Source: Candidatus Magasanikbacteria bacterium GW2011_GWA2_37_8 (GTDB lineage Bacteria; Patescibacteriota; Patescibacteriia; Magasanikbacterales; GWA2-37-8). From it: 39,438 nucleotides of DNA. The notes under the pieces are model-generated. The model did no database searches, had not been told where the DNA came from, and worked only from the letters and a program-made list of their open reading frames with translations. This document shows positions 27,527-35,071 of this stretch, piece by piece (the first letter of the stretch is position 1; the number at the start of each line of letters is the position of its first letter). The translations under genes were made by a program, and so were the position numbers. The DNA lies in the NCBI GenBank assembly GCA_000992085.1, contig LBTN01000013.1, forward strand, positions 1-39,438, written 5' to 3'.

Positions 27527-27597
27527 AAACTCCCCACCATCTGCCTTAATTCTTTATTTAAAAGAGTTAGAGCAGAGGGGGAGTTTTGTTTTTGTTG
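27527..27597 (+). terminator. Terminator of GC-rich mini-gene
   Basis: Two-part stem AAACTCCCC...TCTGC / GCAGA..GGGGAGTTT around an AT-rich loop, then TTTTGTTTTTGTT. An AAGGAGG Shine-Dalgarno-like sequence just before it (about 27514-27520) has no start codon after it. Confidence 0.65.
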
Positions 27598-27617
27598 TAA
27601 TAATGAATGGGGTAAAT

Positions 27618-27646
27618 TTGACTTGCCCTTAATTTTCCGGTATACT
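27618..27646 (+). promoter_or_regulatory. Promoter of infB-trxA
   Basis: TTGACT (27618-27623), 17-base spacer, TATACT (27641-27646). The ATG at 27657 is only 10 bases past the -10 box, so the mRNA is nearly leaderless. Confidence 0.78.
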
Positions 27647-27656
27647 GTTATTTACT

Positions 27657-29565
27657 ATGAATGTAAGTGAATTGGCCAGACAACTTCGAGTGCATCCTCA
27701 AAAACTTTTGCAAATATTGCCAGAGTTTGGTTTTGATATTGGTGCAAAATCTATCAAAATCGATGATCGTGTGGCGCAACAAATCCAACGTGAATGGCGT
27801 CGAATAAAATATATTTTAGATGAACGTGAGCGTAAAGAAAAAGAGGAAGAAAAAGAAAAAGAAAAAGAGCAGCGTCGTGAAAGCGGGGTGGCTGTGTCTA
27901 TCCCGTCAGTTTTAACTGTACGCCAATTAGCAGACAAATTGCAAACGCCAATCAATAAGCTAATGCTAGAATTAATGAAAAATGGTATTTTGGCTACTCA
28001 AAACGAAAATATTGATCACGATACCGCTGTCTTGGTTGCAGAAGAGATGGGGTTTTCTATTGCCGAAGAAGAAGTATTGGCTGTTACTGAAGAAAATACA
28101 AGCCAACATGTTCAAAATTTAGAAAAAACTTTAGGAACTGGTGCTACTGTTCCACGTCCACCAGTAATTGTGGTAATGGGCCATGTTGATCATGGTAAAA
28201 CAAAATTACTCGACGCTATTCGTAGCACTAATGTGGTTGCCCAAGAAGCTGGCGGTATTACCCAACATATTGGTGCTTATCAGGTGGTTTGGAATAATCC
28301 AAAAACAAAAGCTCAAACTCCCTTAACTTTTATTGATACTCCTGGCCACGAAGCTTTTACTGTTATGCGTAGTCGTGGTGCAAAAGTTGCTGATATTGCT
28401 ATTTTGGTAGTAGCCGCCGATGATGGTGTAAAACCACAAACAATTGAAGCAATAAATATTATTAAAGCTGCCAAATTGCCAGTTGTGGTAGCAATTAATA
28501 AAATTGATCGTGAAGGCGCTGATCCACAACGTGTGCGAACCGAATTGTCTCAACATAATATTTTAGCCGATGATTGGGGTGGTGATGTGCCAATGGTAGA
28601 AATTTCTGCAAAACAAAATTTAAATATAGATAAATTGTTAGATACTTTGTTATTAGTTGCCGAAATGAACGCCGAAAATATTAAAGCCAATCCCGATCGT
28701 CCTGCCGCTGGTACAGTAATTGAAGCCCATGTAGACAAAGGACAAGGTCCAGTAGCTACTATTTTGGTGCAAACCGGAACTTTGCACAACAACGATCCCT
28801 TGGTAGTTAATGGGGGATGTTTTAGATGTTAGCCAAGCTGGTGATGCGACAGAAATTAATTTAAAAACTAAACGTACTCAACAATCTGGCGCCGAGCAGC
28901 GTCCAGTGGTGGCTACAGACGAAAATGATGAAGAAGCCAAACAAATGTATAACATTGTTTTAAAAACCGACATGCTTGGTTCTTTAGAAGCAATTGTTGC
29001 TTCTTTAGAAAAAATTAGCCATGATGAAGTGGGTGTAAAAGTGGTAGGGAAAGGTTTGGGTAATATTACCGCCGACGACATTTCTTTAGCAGCCGCTACC
29101 GGAGCTACGGTTTTTGGTTTTAATGTTAACACCACTCCAATCGCCACCGAAATGATGCAAAATGGTGGAGTGCAATTTAAGCAGTATCATGTTATTTATG
29201 ATTTGTTAGATTATGTTAAGGGCGAATTAGAAAAAATGCTAAATCCAGAATTAATTGTTACTGAATTAGGTAATTTTAAAGTTATCGCCCTCTTTCGTAC
29301 CGAAAAAAACAGTATGGTGGTAGGCGGTAGAGTAGAAAAAGGAAAAATATTGCGTAATTGTTTAGCCCATGTTAAACGTGGTGGTGAAATTATTGGTAAA
29401 GGTAAAATTACTAAATTACAAATTAGTAAACAAGAAATGAATGAAGTTCCAGAAGGTAGCGAATGCGGCATCCAGTTTGAAGGTAAATTAAAATTAGAAG
29501 TAGGCGATTTATTAGAAGCCTACAAAGAAGAGAAAAAAGAAAAAAAACTTGTATTAAACGTATAA
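27657..29565 (+). pseudogene. infB: Translation initiation factor IF-2, internally deleted and frameshifted
   Basis: GTPase that brings initiator tRNA to the ribosome. The first part (27657-28832 frame) has two IF2N-type helical modules around a Lys/Glu-rich linker, then the G domain: [14 protein letters not shown] (G1), [20 protein letters not shown] (G3), AINKIDRE (G4), EISAKQ. After [13 protein letters not shown] the frame is lost at a G-run (28812-28816). The next IF2 residues, [18 protein letters not shown], are in the frame of 28810-29565, which continues normally through domains III-IV. Roughly 36 codons of domain II are missing at the junction. IF2 is essential, so an assembly error or strain-mixed consensus is likely. 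Confidence 0.88.
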
Positions 29566-29582
29566 ATATTAATTTATTTTTT

Positions 29583-29909
29583 ATGTCTGAAGTAAATTTT
29601 ACTGATGCAAATTTTAAGGAAGAAGTTTTGGACGCTGCGATGCCAGTATTTGTAGATTTTTGGGCACCGTGGTGTGGCCCTTGTCAAATGATGGGTCCAA
29701 TCGTAGAAGAATTAGCTCACGAATTTGAAGGTAAGAATATTAAAATTGGCAAATGTAACGTTGACGAAAACGGTGAGACTGCTAGTCGGTATAATATTAT
29801 GAGTATCCCGTCTTTCATGGTTTTTAAAGGTGGTGAGCCGGTGGATCAGATTACCGGTGGAGTACAAAAAGAAAAATTAGCCGAAATGATTAAAAGGTTT
29901 GTCGATTAA
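29583..29909 (+). CDS. trxA: Thioredoxin
   Basis: Small disulfide reductase. The 108-aa protein has the standard fold length and the active site DFWAPWCGPCQMMGP (WCGPC), the cis-Pro segment SIPSFMVFKGG, and a C-terminal helix. It follows infB by 17 bases and ends at a strong terminator, so it is probably co-transcribed with infB. Not recognised as secreted: no signal peptide. Confidence 0.96.
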   Translation: MSEVNFTDANFKEEVLDAAMPVFVDFWAPWCGPCQMMGPIVEELAHEFEGKNIKIGKCNVDENGETASRYNIMSIPSFMVFKGGEPVDQITGGVQKEKLAEMIKRFVD

Positions 29910-29921
29910 GTATTTTATTTT

Positions 29922-29950
29922 AAAAAAGACGCTTTCAAGCGTCTTTTTTT
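29922..29950 (+). terminator. Terminator of infB-trxA
   Basis: Perfect 12-bp stem AAAAAAGACGCT / AGCGTCTTTTTT with loop TTCA and a T-tract. Confidence 0.92.
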
Positions 29951-29954
29951 GTGT

Positions 29955-29983
29955 TTGCACAATTTTTCATAATTTAGTATAAT
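29955..29983 (+). promoter_or_regulatory. Promoter of glutamate dehydrogenase-mutM unit
   Basis: TTGCAC (29955-29960), 17-base spacer, perfect TATAAT (29978-29983), 35 bases before the ATG. Confidence 0.8.
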
Positions 29984-30018
29984 GCCTTTTGTCTTATTAA
30001 TGTTTAATTTATATTTTT

Positions 30019-31242
30019 ATGAATAATGCTTTCGAAAATGCCATGACCCAATTGGATCAGGCCGCGAATATCATGAATCTTAACAAAGATATTTATGCAG
30101 TTTTAAAACAATCAGATCGTGTGCTTATCGTTTCTATCCCAGTTAAAATGGATAGCGGTGAAGTAAAGGTTTTTACTGGTTATCGTTCTCAATATAATAA
30201 CGCTATGGGCCCATACAAGGGTGGTATCCGCTACCATTGGAATGTGAGTATTGATGAAGTAAAAGCTTTATCTTTTTGGATGATGATTAAATGTGCTACG
30301 GTAAATATTCCTATGGGTGGTGGTAAGGGTGGAATAATTGTAAATCCTAAAGAATTATCCATTGGAGAACTAGAAAGATTATCTCGTGGGTATATTCAAA
30401 AAATTTGGCGTGAAATTGGTTCGGATAAAGATGTGCCAGCACCAGATGTGTATACTACCCCACAAATTATGGGCTGGATGCGTGATGAATATGAAAAATT
30501 GGTTGGGCATTCTGACCCAGGTGTAATTACTGGTAAGGCTATTCCTAACGGTGGTTCGGAAGGTCGCGAAACCGCCACTGCCCAAGGTGGTGTATATGTA
30601 GTAAAAGAATTAGCTAAAAAACTTGGTTTAAACCCATCCGAAACAAAAGTGGCAGTGCAAGGTATGGGTAATGTGGGTGGTTTTATGGCTAAAATTTTGC
30701 ATGAAGAAGGATATGATATTGTGGCGATCAGCGATTCTAAGGGTGGAATTTATAGCGAAAATTTAGATTTGAATGCAGTGTTTGCACATAAAGAAGCCAC
30801 TGGTTCTGTACAAAATTTAGAAGGTACAAAAAATGTTACCAACGAAGAATTACTAGAATTACCAGTAGATATTTTGGTGCCAGCTGCCTTAGAAAATCAA
30901 ATTCATAAAGATAACGTTGATAAAATTTTAGCTAAAGCCATTGTAGAAATGGCCAATGGGCCAGTTACCCCCGAAGCTGATGAAATTTTAAAACAAAAAA
31001 ATGTTCCAGTGGTGCCTGATGTTTTGGCTAATGCTGGTGGTGTAACTGTATCTTGTTTTGAATGGGAACAAAACAACAAAAATGAGCATTGGACTGAAGC
31101 AGAAGTTTTTGCCAAGTTAGAACCAATGATGGTGCAAGCTTTTAATGAAGTTTGGGAAACAAAAGAAAAATACAATGTAGCCATGAGAGTAGCCGCTTTT
31201 GTAAAAGCAATTGAACGAGTGGCAGCTAAAATGAAAATTTAA
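30019..31242 (+). CDS. gdhA: Glu/Leu/Phe/Val dehydrogenase family, probable glutamate dehydrogenase
   Basis: Reversible oxidative deamination of an amino acid, most likely glutamate to 2-oxoglutarate and ammonia with NAD(P). The 407-aa protein matches the hexameric short-form family. The dimerisation domain has GYRSQYNNAMGPYKGGIRYH (Lys of substrate binding), the catalytic PMGGGKGGI lysine, and DVPAPDVYT (catalytic Asp). The Rossmann domain has VAVQGMGNVGGFMAK. Length and the GPYKGGIRYH form favour glutamate over leucine dehydrogenase. Cofactor choice is uncertain; the residue after the second nucleotide-binding strand is Asp (ISDSKGG), which would favour NAD. It is followed 5 bases later by mutM. 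Confidence 0.9.
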   Translation: MNNAFENAMTQLDQAANIMNLNKDIYAVLKQSDRVLIVSIPVKMDSGEVKVFTGYRSQYNNAMGPYKGGIRYHWNVSIDEVKALSFWMMIKCATVNIPMGGGKGGIIVNPKELSIGELERLSRGYIQKIWREIGSDKDVPAPDVYTTPQIMGWMRDEYEKLVGHSDPGVITGKAIPNGGSEGRETATAQGGVYVVKELAKKLGLNPSETKVAVQGMGNVGGFMAKILHEEGYDIVAISDSKGGIYSENLDLNAVFAHKEATGSVQNLEGTKNVTNEELLELPVDILVPAALENQIHKDNVDKILAKAIVEMANGPVTPEADEILKQKNVPVVPDVLANAGGVTVSCFEWEQNNKNEHWTEAEVFAKLEPMMVQAFNEVWETKEKYNVAMRVAAFVKAIERVAAKMKI

Positions 31243-31247
31243 TATTT

Positions 31248-32105
31248 ATGCCAGAATTGCCCGAAGTAGAAACGATTAAACGCGATTTATTTAAACGAAT
31301 CTTGAACCACAAGATTCGTTTGGTTGAAATTCGTGATAAGAAAATAGTAAAGTCCAATAATTTTGTTAAAAAATTAATTGGTAATGAAATAAAGGGTATT
31401 GAGAGGCGAGGCAAGTTGTTGATATTTGTTTTAAAAAATAAAGAATATTTATTAGTTCATTTAAAAATGACCGGTCAACTAATGTTTAAAGCTAAAAATA
31501 AGTCTGGTAATGTTATAGGCGGACACAGTTTAACAAAAATGGAGGATAATTTTAGTGAAAAATTTACACGAGTGGTAATTGATTTTGGAGTGGGGAAGTT
31601 GTTTTTTAATGATATGCGGCGGTTTGGGTATATGAAGATAGTTGGGGAAGAAGAAAAAGAAAAAATTATTACTAAAGATTTTGGTATCGAGCCGTTGACG
31701 CCAGATTTTACTTGGGATAAATTTAACAAATTATTTAACAAGCGCACAACGTCTATTAAAGCTTTTTTGTTAAATCAAAAAATTATTGCTGGATTAGGTA
31801 ATATTTATGCCGATGAAGCTTGTTTTTGTGCAGGAATTAAACCAGACAGGCAAGTAAACAATATAAATTTAGAAGAAATAAAAAAATTATTTAAATGTAT
31901 ACCAAAAATTTTGCAACTGGCAATAAAAAATCGTGGTACTACTTTTAATAGTTTTGTTGATGGCGATGGTCAAAAGGGAAGTCATTTTAATTTTTTAAAA
32001 GTTTACGGCAGACACAAAGAAAAATGTAAACGTTGTTCAGAAAAAATAAAGAAAATTCGTCTAGTTGGCCGAGGAACACATTTTTGTCCGGGGTGCCAGA
32101 AATAA
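31248..32105 (+). CDS. mutM: Formamidopyrimidine-DNA glycosylase
   Basis: Base-excision repair glycosylase/AP-lyase for 8-oxoguanine and formamidopyrimidines. The 285-aa protein begins MPELPEVETIKR, whose Pro after Met is the catalytic nucleophile and Glu the proton donor. It has HLKMTGQL, the helix-two-turn-helix region NQKIIAGLGNIYADE, and a four-cysteine zinc finger (CKRC...CPGC) at the C-terminus. All key residues are present. It lies between gdhA and leuS with a 6-base gap upstream, so it shares the gdhA promoter. Confidence 0.96.
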   Translation: MPELPEVETIKRDLFKRILNHKIRLVEIRDKKIVKSNNFVKKLIGNEIKGIERRGKLLIFVLKNKEYLLVHLKMTGQLMFKAKNKSGNVIGGHSLTKMEDNFSEKFTRVVIDFGVGKLFFNDMRRFGYMKIVGEEEKEKIITKDFGIEPLTPDFTWDKFNKLFNKRTTSIKAFLLNQKIIAGLGNIYADEACFCAGIKPDRQVNNINLEEIKKLFKCIPKILQLAIKNRGTTFNSFVDGDGQKGSHFNFLKVYGRHKEKCKRCSEKIKKIRLVGRGTHFCPGCQK

Positions 32106-32147
32106 GGCTGTTTCTTGCTTTTTTATCTATACTTTAGTAAAATTAAG

Positions 32148-32177
32148 ATTACCAATTAAGGTAATTTTTGATATATA
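32148..32177 (+). promoter_or_regulatory. leuS promoter with dyad between -35 and -10
   Basis: TTACCA (32149-32154), 17-base spacer, TATATA (32172-32177). A perfect inverted repeat ATTACC-AATTAA-GGTAAT (32148-32165) covers the -35 box. The TACC..GGTA half-sites recall the uvrA promoter dyad. Confidence 0.5.
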
Positions 32178-32190
32178 CTTTTATGATCTA

Positions 32191-35067
32191 TTGAGTCATA
32201 AAAATATATATTCCGGAATATATAAAACCAAAGACAATAGTGATAAACCCAAATATTATGTTTTGGATATGTTTCCGTATCCTTCTGGTGCTGGGTTGCA
32301 CGTTGGTCACCCTAAGGGATATATTGCCACCGATGTTGTAGCCAGAATGAAAATGATGCAAGGGTACAATGTGCTTCACCCTATGGGTTGGGATGCTTTT
32401 GGGCTTCCAGCAGAAAATTATGCTTTAAAAAACAAAGTACATCCTTCGGTAGCTACCGAAGAAAATATAAAAACTTTTAAAAAACAATTAGGTTTACTTG
32501 GTCTTACTTATGATTGGGATCGCGAAGTAAATACCACTGATCCAGAATATTACAAATGGACCCAATGGGCATTTATTCAAATGTTTAAGCGTGGGCTCGC
32601 GTTTGAGTCTTATGAACCAATTAATTGGTGCCCTGAATGTAAAACTGGTTTGGCTAATGAAGATTTGGAAAATGGTTTGTGCGAACGTTGTGGTAGTGTA
32701 GTGGTGCAAAAACCGATGCGTCAGTGGGTGCTTAAAATTACCGACTATGCAGAAAGATTATTGAATGATATTGATAAGTTGGATAAATGGCCAACTTCAA
32801 TTAAAGAAATGCAGAAAAATTGGATTGGAAAGAGTGAAGGGGCGACAGTAAAATTTTCTGTCATTTCGAACGAAGGTGAGAAATCTGCGCTCGAGGTTTT
32901 TACCACTAGGCCAGATACTTTGTTTGGAGCAACATATTGTGTAATTGCGCCAGAACATGAATTGATAATGAATCAAGAATCAAGAATCAAGAATTATGAC
33001 GAAGTAAAAAATTATGTTGAGAATGCAAAAAAGAAAACTACTTTAGAAAGAACTGATTTGCAGAAAGAAAAAACTGGTGTAGAAGTAAAAGGTATAAAAG
33101 CAATTAATCCAGTAAATAACGAAGAGCTGCCAATTTTTGTAGCTGATTATGTTTTGGGCGGATATGGTACAGGCGCGATTATGGCAGTGCCAGCTCACGA
33201 TGAACGTGATTTTGAGTTTGCTAAAAAATATAATTTGCCAATTAAACGAGTGGTGGCACCGCATTTTGTTGATCCTGCTAATCCACCACATTCTGATTTG
33301 CCAACTACTAGGCGTAAAACTATTCATGTTATTATTCGCAATCCAAAAGACGGTAAGGTTTTGCTTTTAAATTGGTTTACAAATCTTACTCCAAGTCGTC
33401 CACATTTGCATACTTTAGTCCTTGGCGGGATAGAGGAAGGAGAAAATTTAGCTGTGGCCGCAATTAGAGAAGCACAAGAAGAAACTGGCTACAAGAATTT
33501 TAAGTTTTTAAAAGAAGTAGATTTAGAAGTTCATACTGAATATTATACTGAACACAAAGGGCAGAATCGCTATGCAGAAATTCATATAGTAGAATTGGAA
33601 TTAGAAGACGAAGAAAGAGAAAAAATTCCAGAGAGTGAATTAAAAAACCATGAGCCAGTTTGGGTAGAAGAAAAAGAAGTGCCAGAGAAGTTAAATGTTA
33701 TTGATGGTCCAATAATTTGGGGTGCTTATAAGAATGGTTACTTCGCCTTTACTGAAGATGGTGTAACTGTCAATTCTGAATTTTTAAATAATTTAAAAAC
33801 TCCAGAGGCGAAAACAAAAATAATTGCCTGGTTGGAAGAGCAAGGCGTGGGTAAAAGAAAAGTACAATACAAATTACGTGATTGGGTATTTTCTCGACAA
33901 CGTTATTGGGGCGAGCCAATCCCACTTGTTAATTGTGGAAAATGTGGTTGGGTATCAGTGCCTGAATTAGAATTACCACTTAAATTACCGGAAGTAAAAA
34001 ATTATGAACCAAGTGGAACAGGGGAGTCGCCACTCGCAAATATTGAAAAATGGGTGAATACCATTTGTCCAGTGTGTGGCGGGCCAGCAAAAAGAGAAAC
34101 TAATACCATGCCACAGTGGGCAGGCTCGTGTTGGTATTACCTCGCATATTGCATGCTTGGAAAGGAAAAAGGAGTAAGGAGTAAGGAAAAATATAAATGG
34201 GATAAAGAAAAAATAAATTATTGGAATCCGGTGGATTTGTATGTTGGCGGTGCCGAACATGCTACGCGTCATCTTATCTACGCTCGTTTTTGGCATAAGT
34301 TTTTGTTTGATATTGGCGTAGTAGCGAACGAAGAACCATTTACACGTTTGCAAAATGTGGGTTTGATTTTGGCTGAAGATGGACGAAAAATGAGTAAACG
34401 TTGGAACAATGTTATCAATCCAAATGATATGGTAGATCAGTTTGGCGCAGATGCAATGAGATTGTATGAAATGTTTATGGGGCCGTTTGATCAGCCGTGC
34501 GCTTGGAGTACAAATGGCGTGGTAGGTACAAGAAGGTTTTTAGAAAAGGTGTGGTGGTTAAGTGAAAAAGTTAATGATTTAGAAGATAACAAAACTAATG
34601 AGAAAACAAAATTAGATACATTACTTCATCAAACTATAAAAAAAGTTACCGAAGATATTGAAGCGATGAGATATAACACCGCAATTTCTCAGTTGATGAT
34701 TTTGGTGAATGAGATGTCAAAAGAAAATCAGCTATTTCTTACTCATTATTCCTTACTCCTTCAATTGCTTGCTCCCTTTGCTCCTCATGTTTCAGAAGAA
34801 TTGTGGTATGAATTAGGGAATAATGAATCCATTTTTGAGTCCGTATGGCCGCAGTGTGATAATGCACTAGCCAAATCAGAAACTTTTACTTTGGCTATTC
34901 AGATTAATGGTAAATTGCGTGAGACTATTGAGGTGTCTGCTGATATATCAGAAGAAGAAGCAAAAGCTCAAGTTTTGGCTTTGCCACAAATTCAAAAGTG
35001 GTTGGAAGATAAAGAACCAAAGAAAATAATTTATGTAAAAGGGAAATTAATTAGTATTGTAGTTTAG
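32191..35067 (+). CDS. leuS: Leucyl-tRNA synthetase with embedded Nudix domain
   Basis: Charges tRNA-Leu. Landmarks are the HIGH-like PYPSGAGLHVGH, zinc ribbons (CPEC..CERC, CGKC, CPVC), editing-site TTRPDT and VPAHDERD, class I motif KMSKR, and a full C-terminal domain. Inside the CP1 editing domain, at 33313-33700 (residues about 375-500), lies a complete Nudix hydrolase domain. Its Nudix box is at 33424-33492 (GGIEEGE...REAQEETGY), and the editing domain resumes after it. Repeat inserts occur at 32859, 32971 and 34161. The N-terminus is unclear: the ATG at 32183 is out of frame and stops after three codons; the only in-frame start near is TTG 32191, and the usual 20 N-terminal residues are not visible before GIYKTKDNSDKPKY. 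Confidence 0.93.
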   Translation: MSHKNIYSGIYKTKDNSDKPKYYVLDMFPYPSGAGLHVGHPKGYIATDVVARMKMMQGYNVLHPMGWDAFGLPAENYALKNKVHPSVATEENIKTFKKQLGLLGLTYDWDREVNTTDPEYYKWTQWAFIQMFKRGLAFESYEPINWCPECKTGLANEDLENGLCERCGSVVVQKPMRQWVLKITDYAERLLNDIDKLDKWPTSIKEMQKNWIGKSEGATVKFSVISNEGEKSALEVFTTRPDTLFGATYCVIAPEHELIMNQESRIKNYDEVKNYVENAKKKTTLERTDLQKEKTGVEVKGIKAINPVNNEELPIFVADYVLGGYGTGAIMAVPAHDERDFEFAKKYNLPIKRVVAPHFVDPANPPHSDLPTTRRKTIHVIIRNPKDGKVLLLNWFTNLTPSRPHLHTLVLGGIEEGENLAVAAIREAQEETGYKNFKFLKEVDLEVHTEYYTEHKGQNRYAEIHIVELELEDEEREKIPESELKNHEPVWVEEKEVPEKLNVIDGPIIWGAYKNGYFAFTEDGVTVNSEFLNNLKTPEAKTKIIAWLEEQGVGKRKVQYKLRDWVFSRQRYWGEPIPLVNCGKCGWVSVPELELPLKLPEVKNYEPSGTGESPLANIEKWVNTICPVCGGPAKRETNTMPQWAGSCWYYLAYCMLGKEKGVRSKEKYKWDKEKINYWNPVDLYVGGAEHATRHLIYARFWHKFLFDIGVVANEEPFTRLQNVGLILAEDGRKMSKRWNNVINPNDMVDQFGADAMRLYEMFMGPFDQPCAWSTNGVVGTRRFLEKVWWLSEKVNDLEDNKTNEKTKLDTLLHQTIKKVTEDIEAMRYNTAISQLMILVNEMSKENQLFLTHYSLLLQLLAPFAPHVSEELWYELGNNESIFESVWPQCDNALAKSETFTLAIQINGKLRETIEVSADISEEEAKAQVLALPQIQKWLEDKEPKKIIYVKGKLISIVV
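32205..32224. repeat. Perfect 20-base palindrome at the 5' end of leuS
   Basis: TATATATTCCGGAATATATA reads the same on both strands. It lies exactly where conserved LeuRS sequence begins and the normal N-terminal codons are missing. Confidence 0.7.
32859..32886 (+). repeat. TGTCATTTCGAACGAAGGTGAG repeat in leuS
   Basis: In frame, encodes SVISNEGEKSA between IGKSEGATVKF and the editing-domain TTRPDT. It is a form of the TGTCATTTCGA..GAGAAATCT repeat relative of the GTCATCCTGAGC family. Confidence 0.75.
32971..32998 (+). repeat. AATCAAGAATCAAGAATT repeat in leuS
   Basis: In-frame tandem AATCAAG units, coding NQESRIKNYD. A related unit occurs in the methyltransferase at 36831. Confidence 0.75.
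34161..34190 (+). repeat. GGAGTAAGGAGTAAGG repeat in leuS
   Basis: In frame, coding GKEKGVRSKEK in a loop after the SCWYYLAYCM segment. Same family as the queA and uvrB copies. Confidence 0.8.
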
Positions 35068-35071
35068 GATT

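Noticed and set aside
28810-28832. Overlapping infB frames as programmed frameshift or two isoforms
   Set aside because: A frameshift alone would not restore the roughly 36 lost residues of domain II.
34736-34787. Reverse-orientation GGAGTAAGG repeat in leuS
   Set aside because: The encoded LLLQLLAPFAPHVSEELW is normal conserved LeuRS sequence; only part looks repeat-like, so insertion is not supported.
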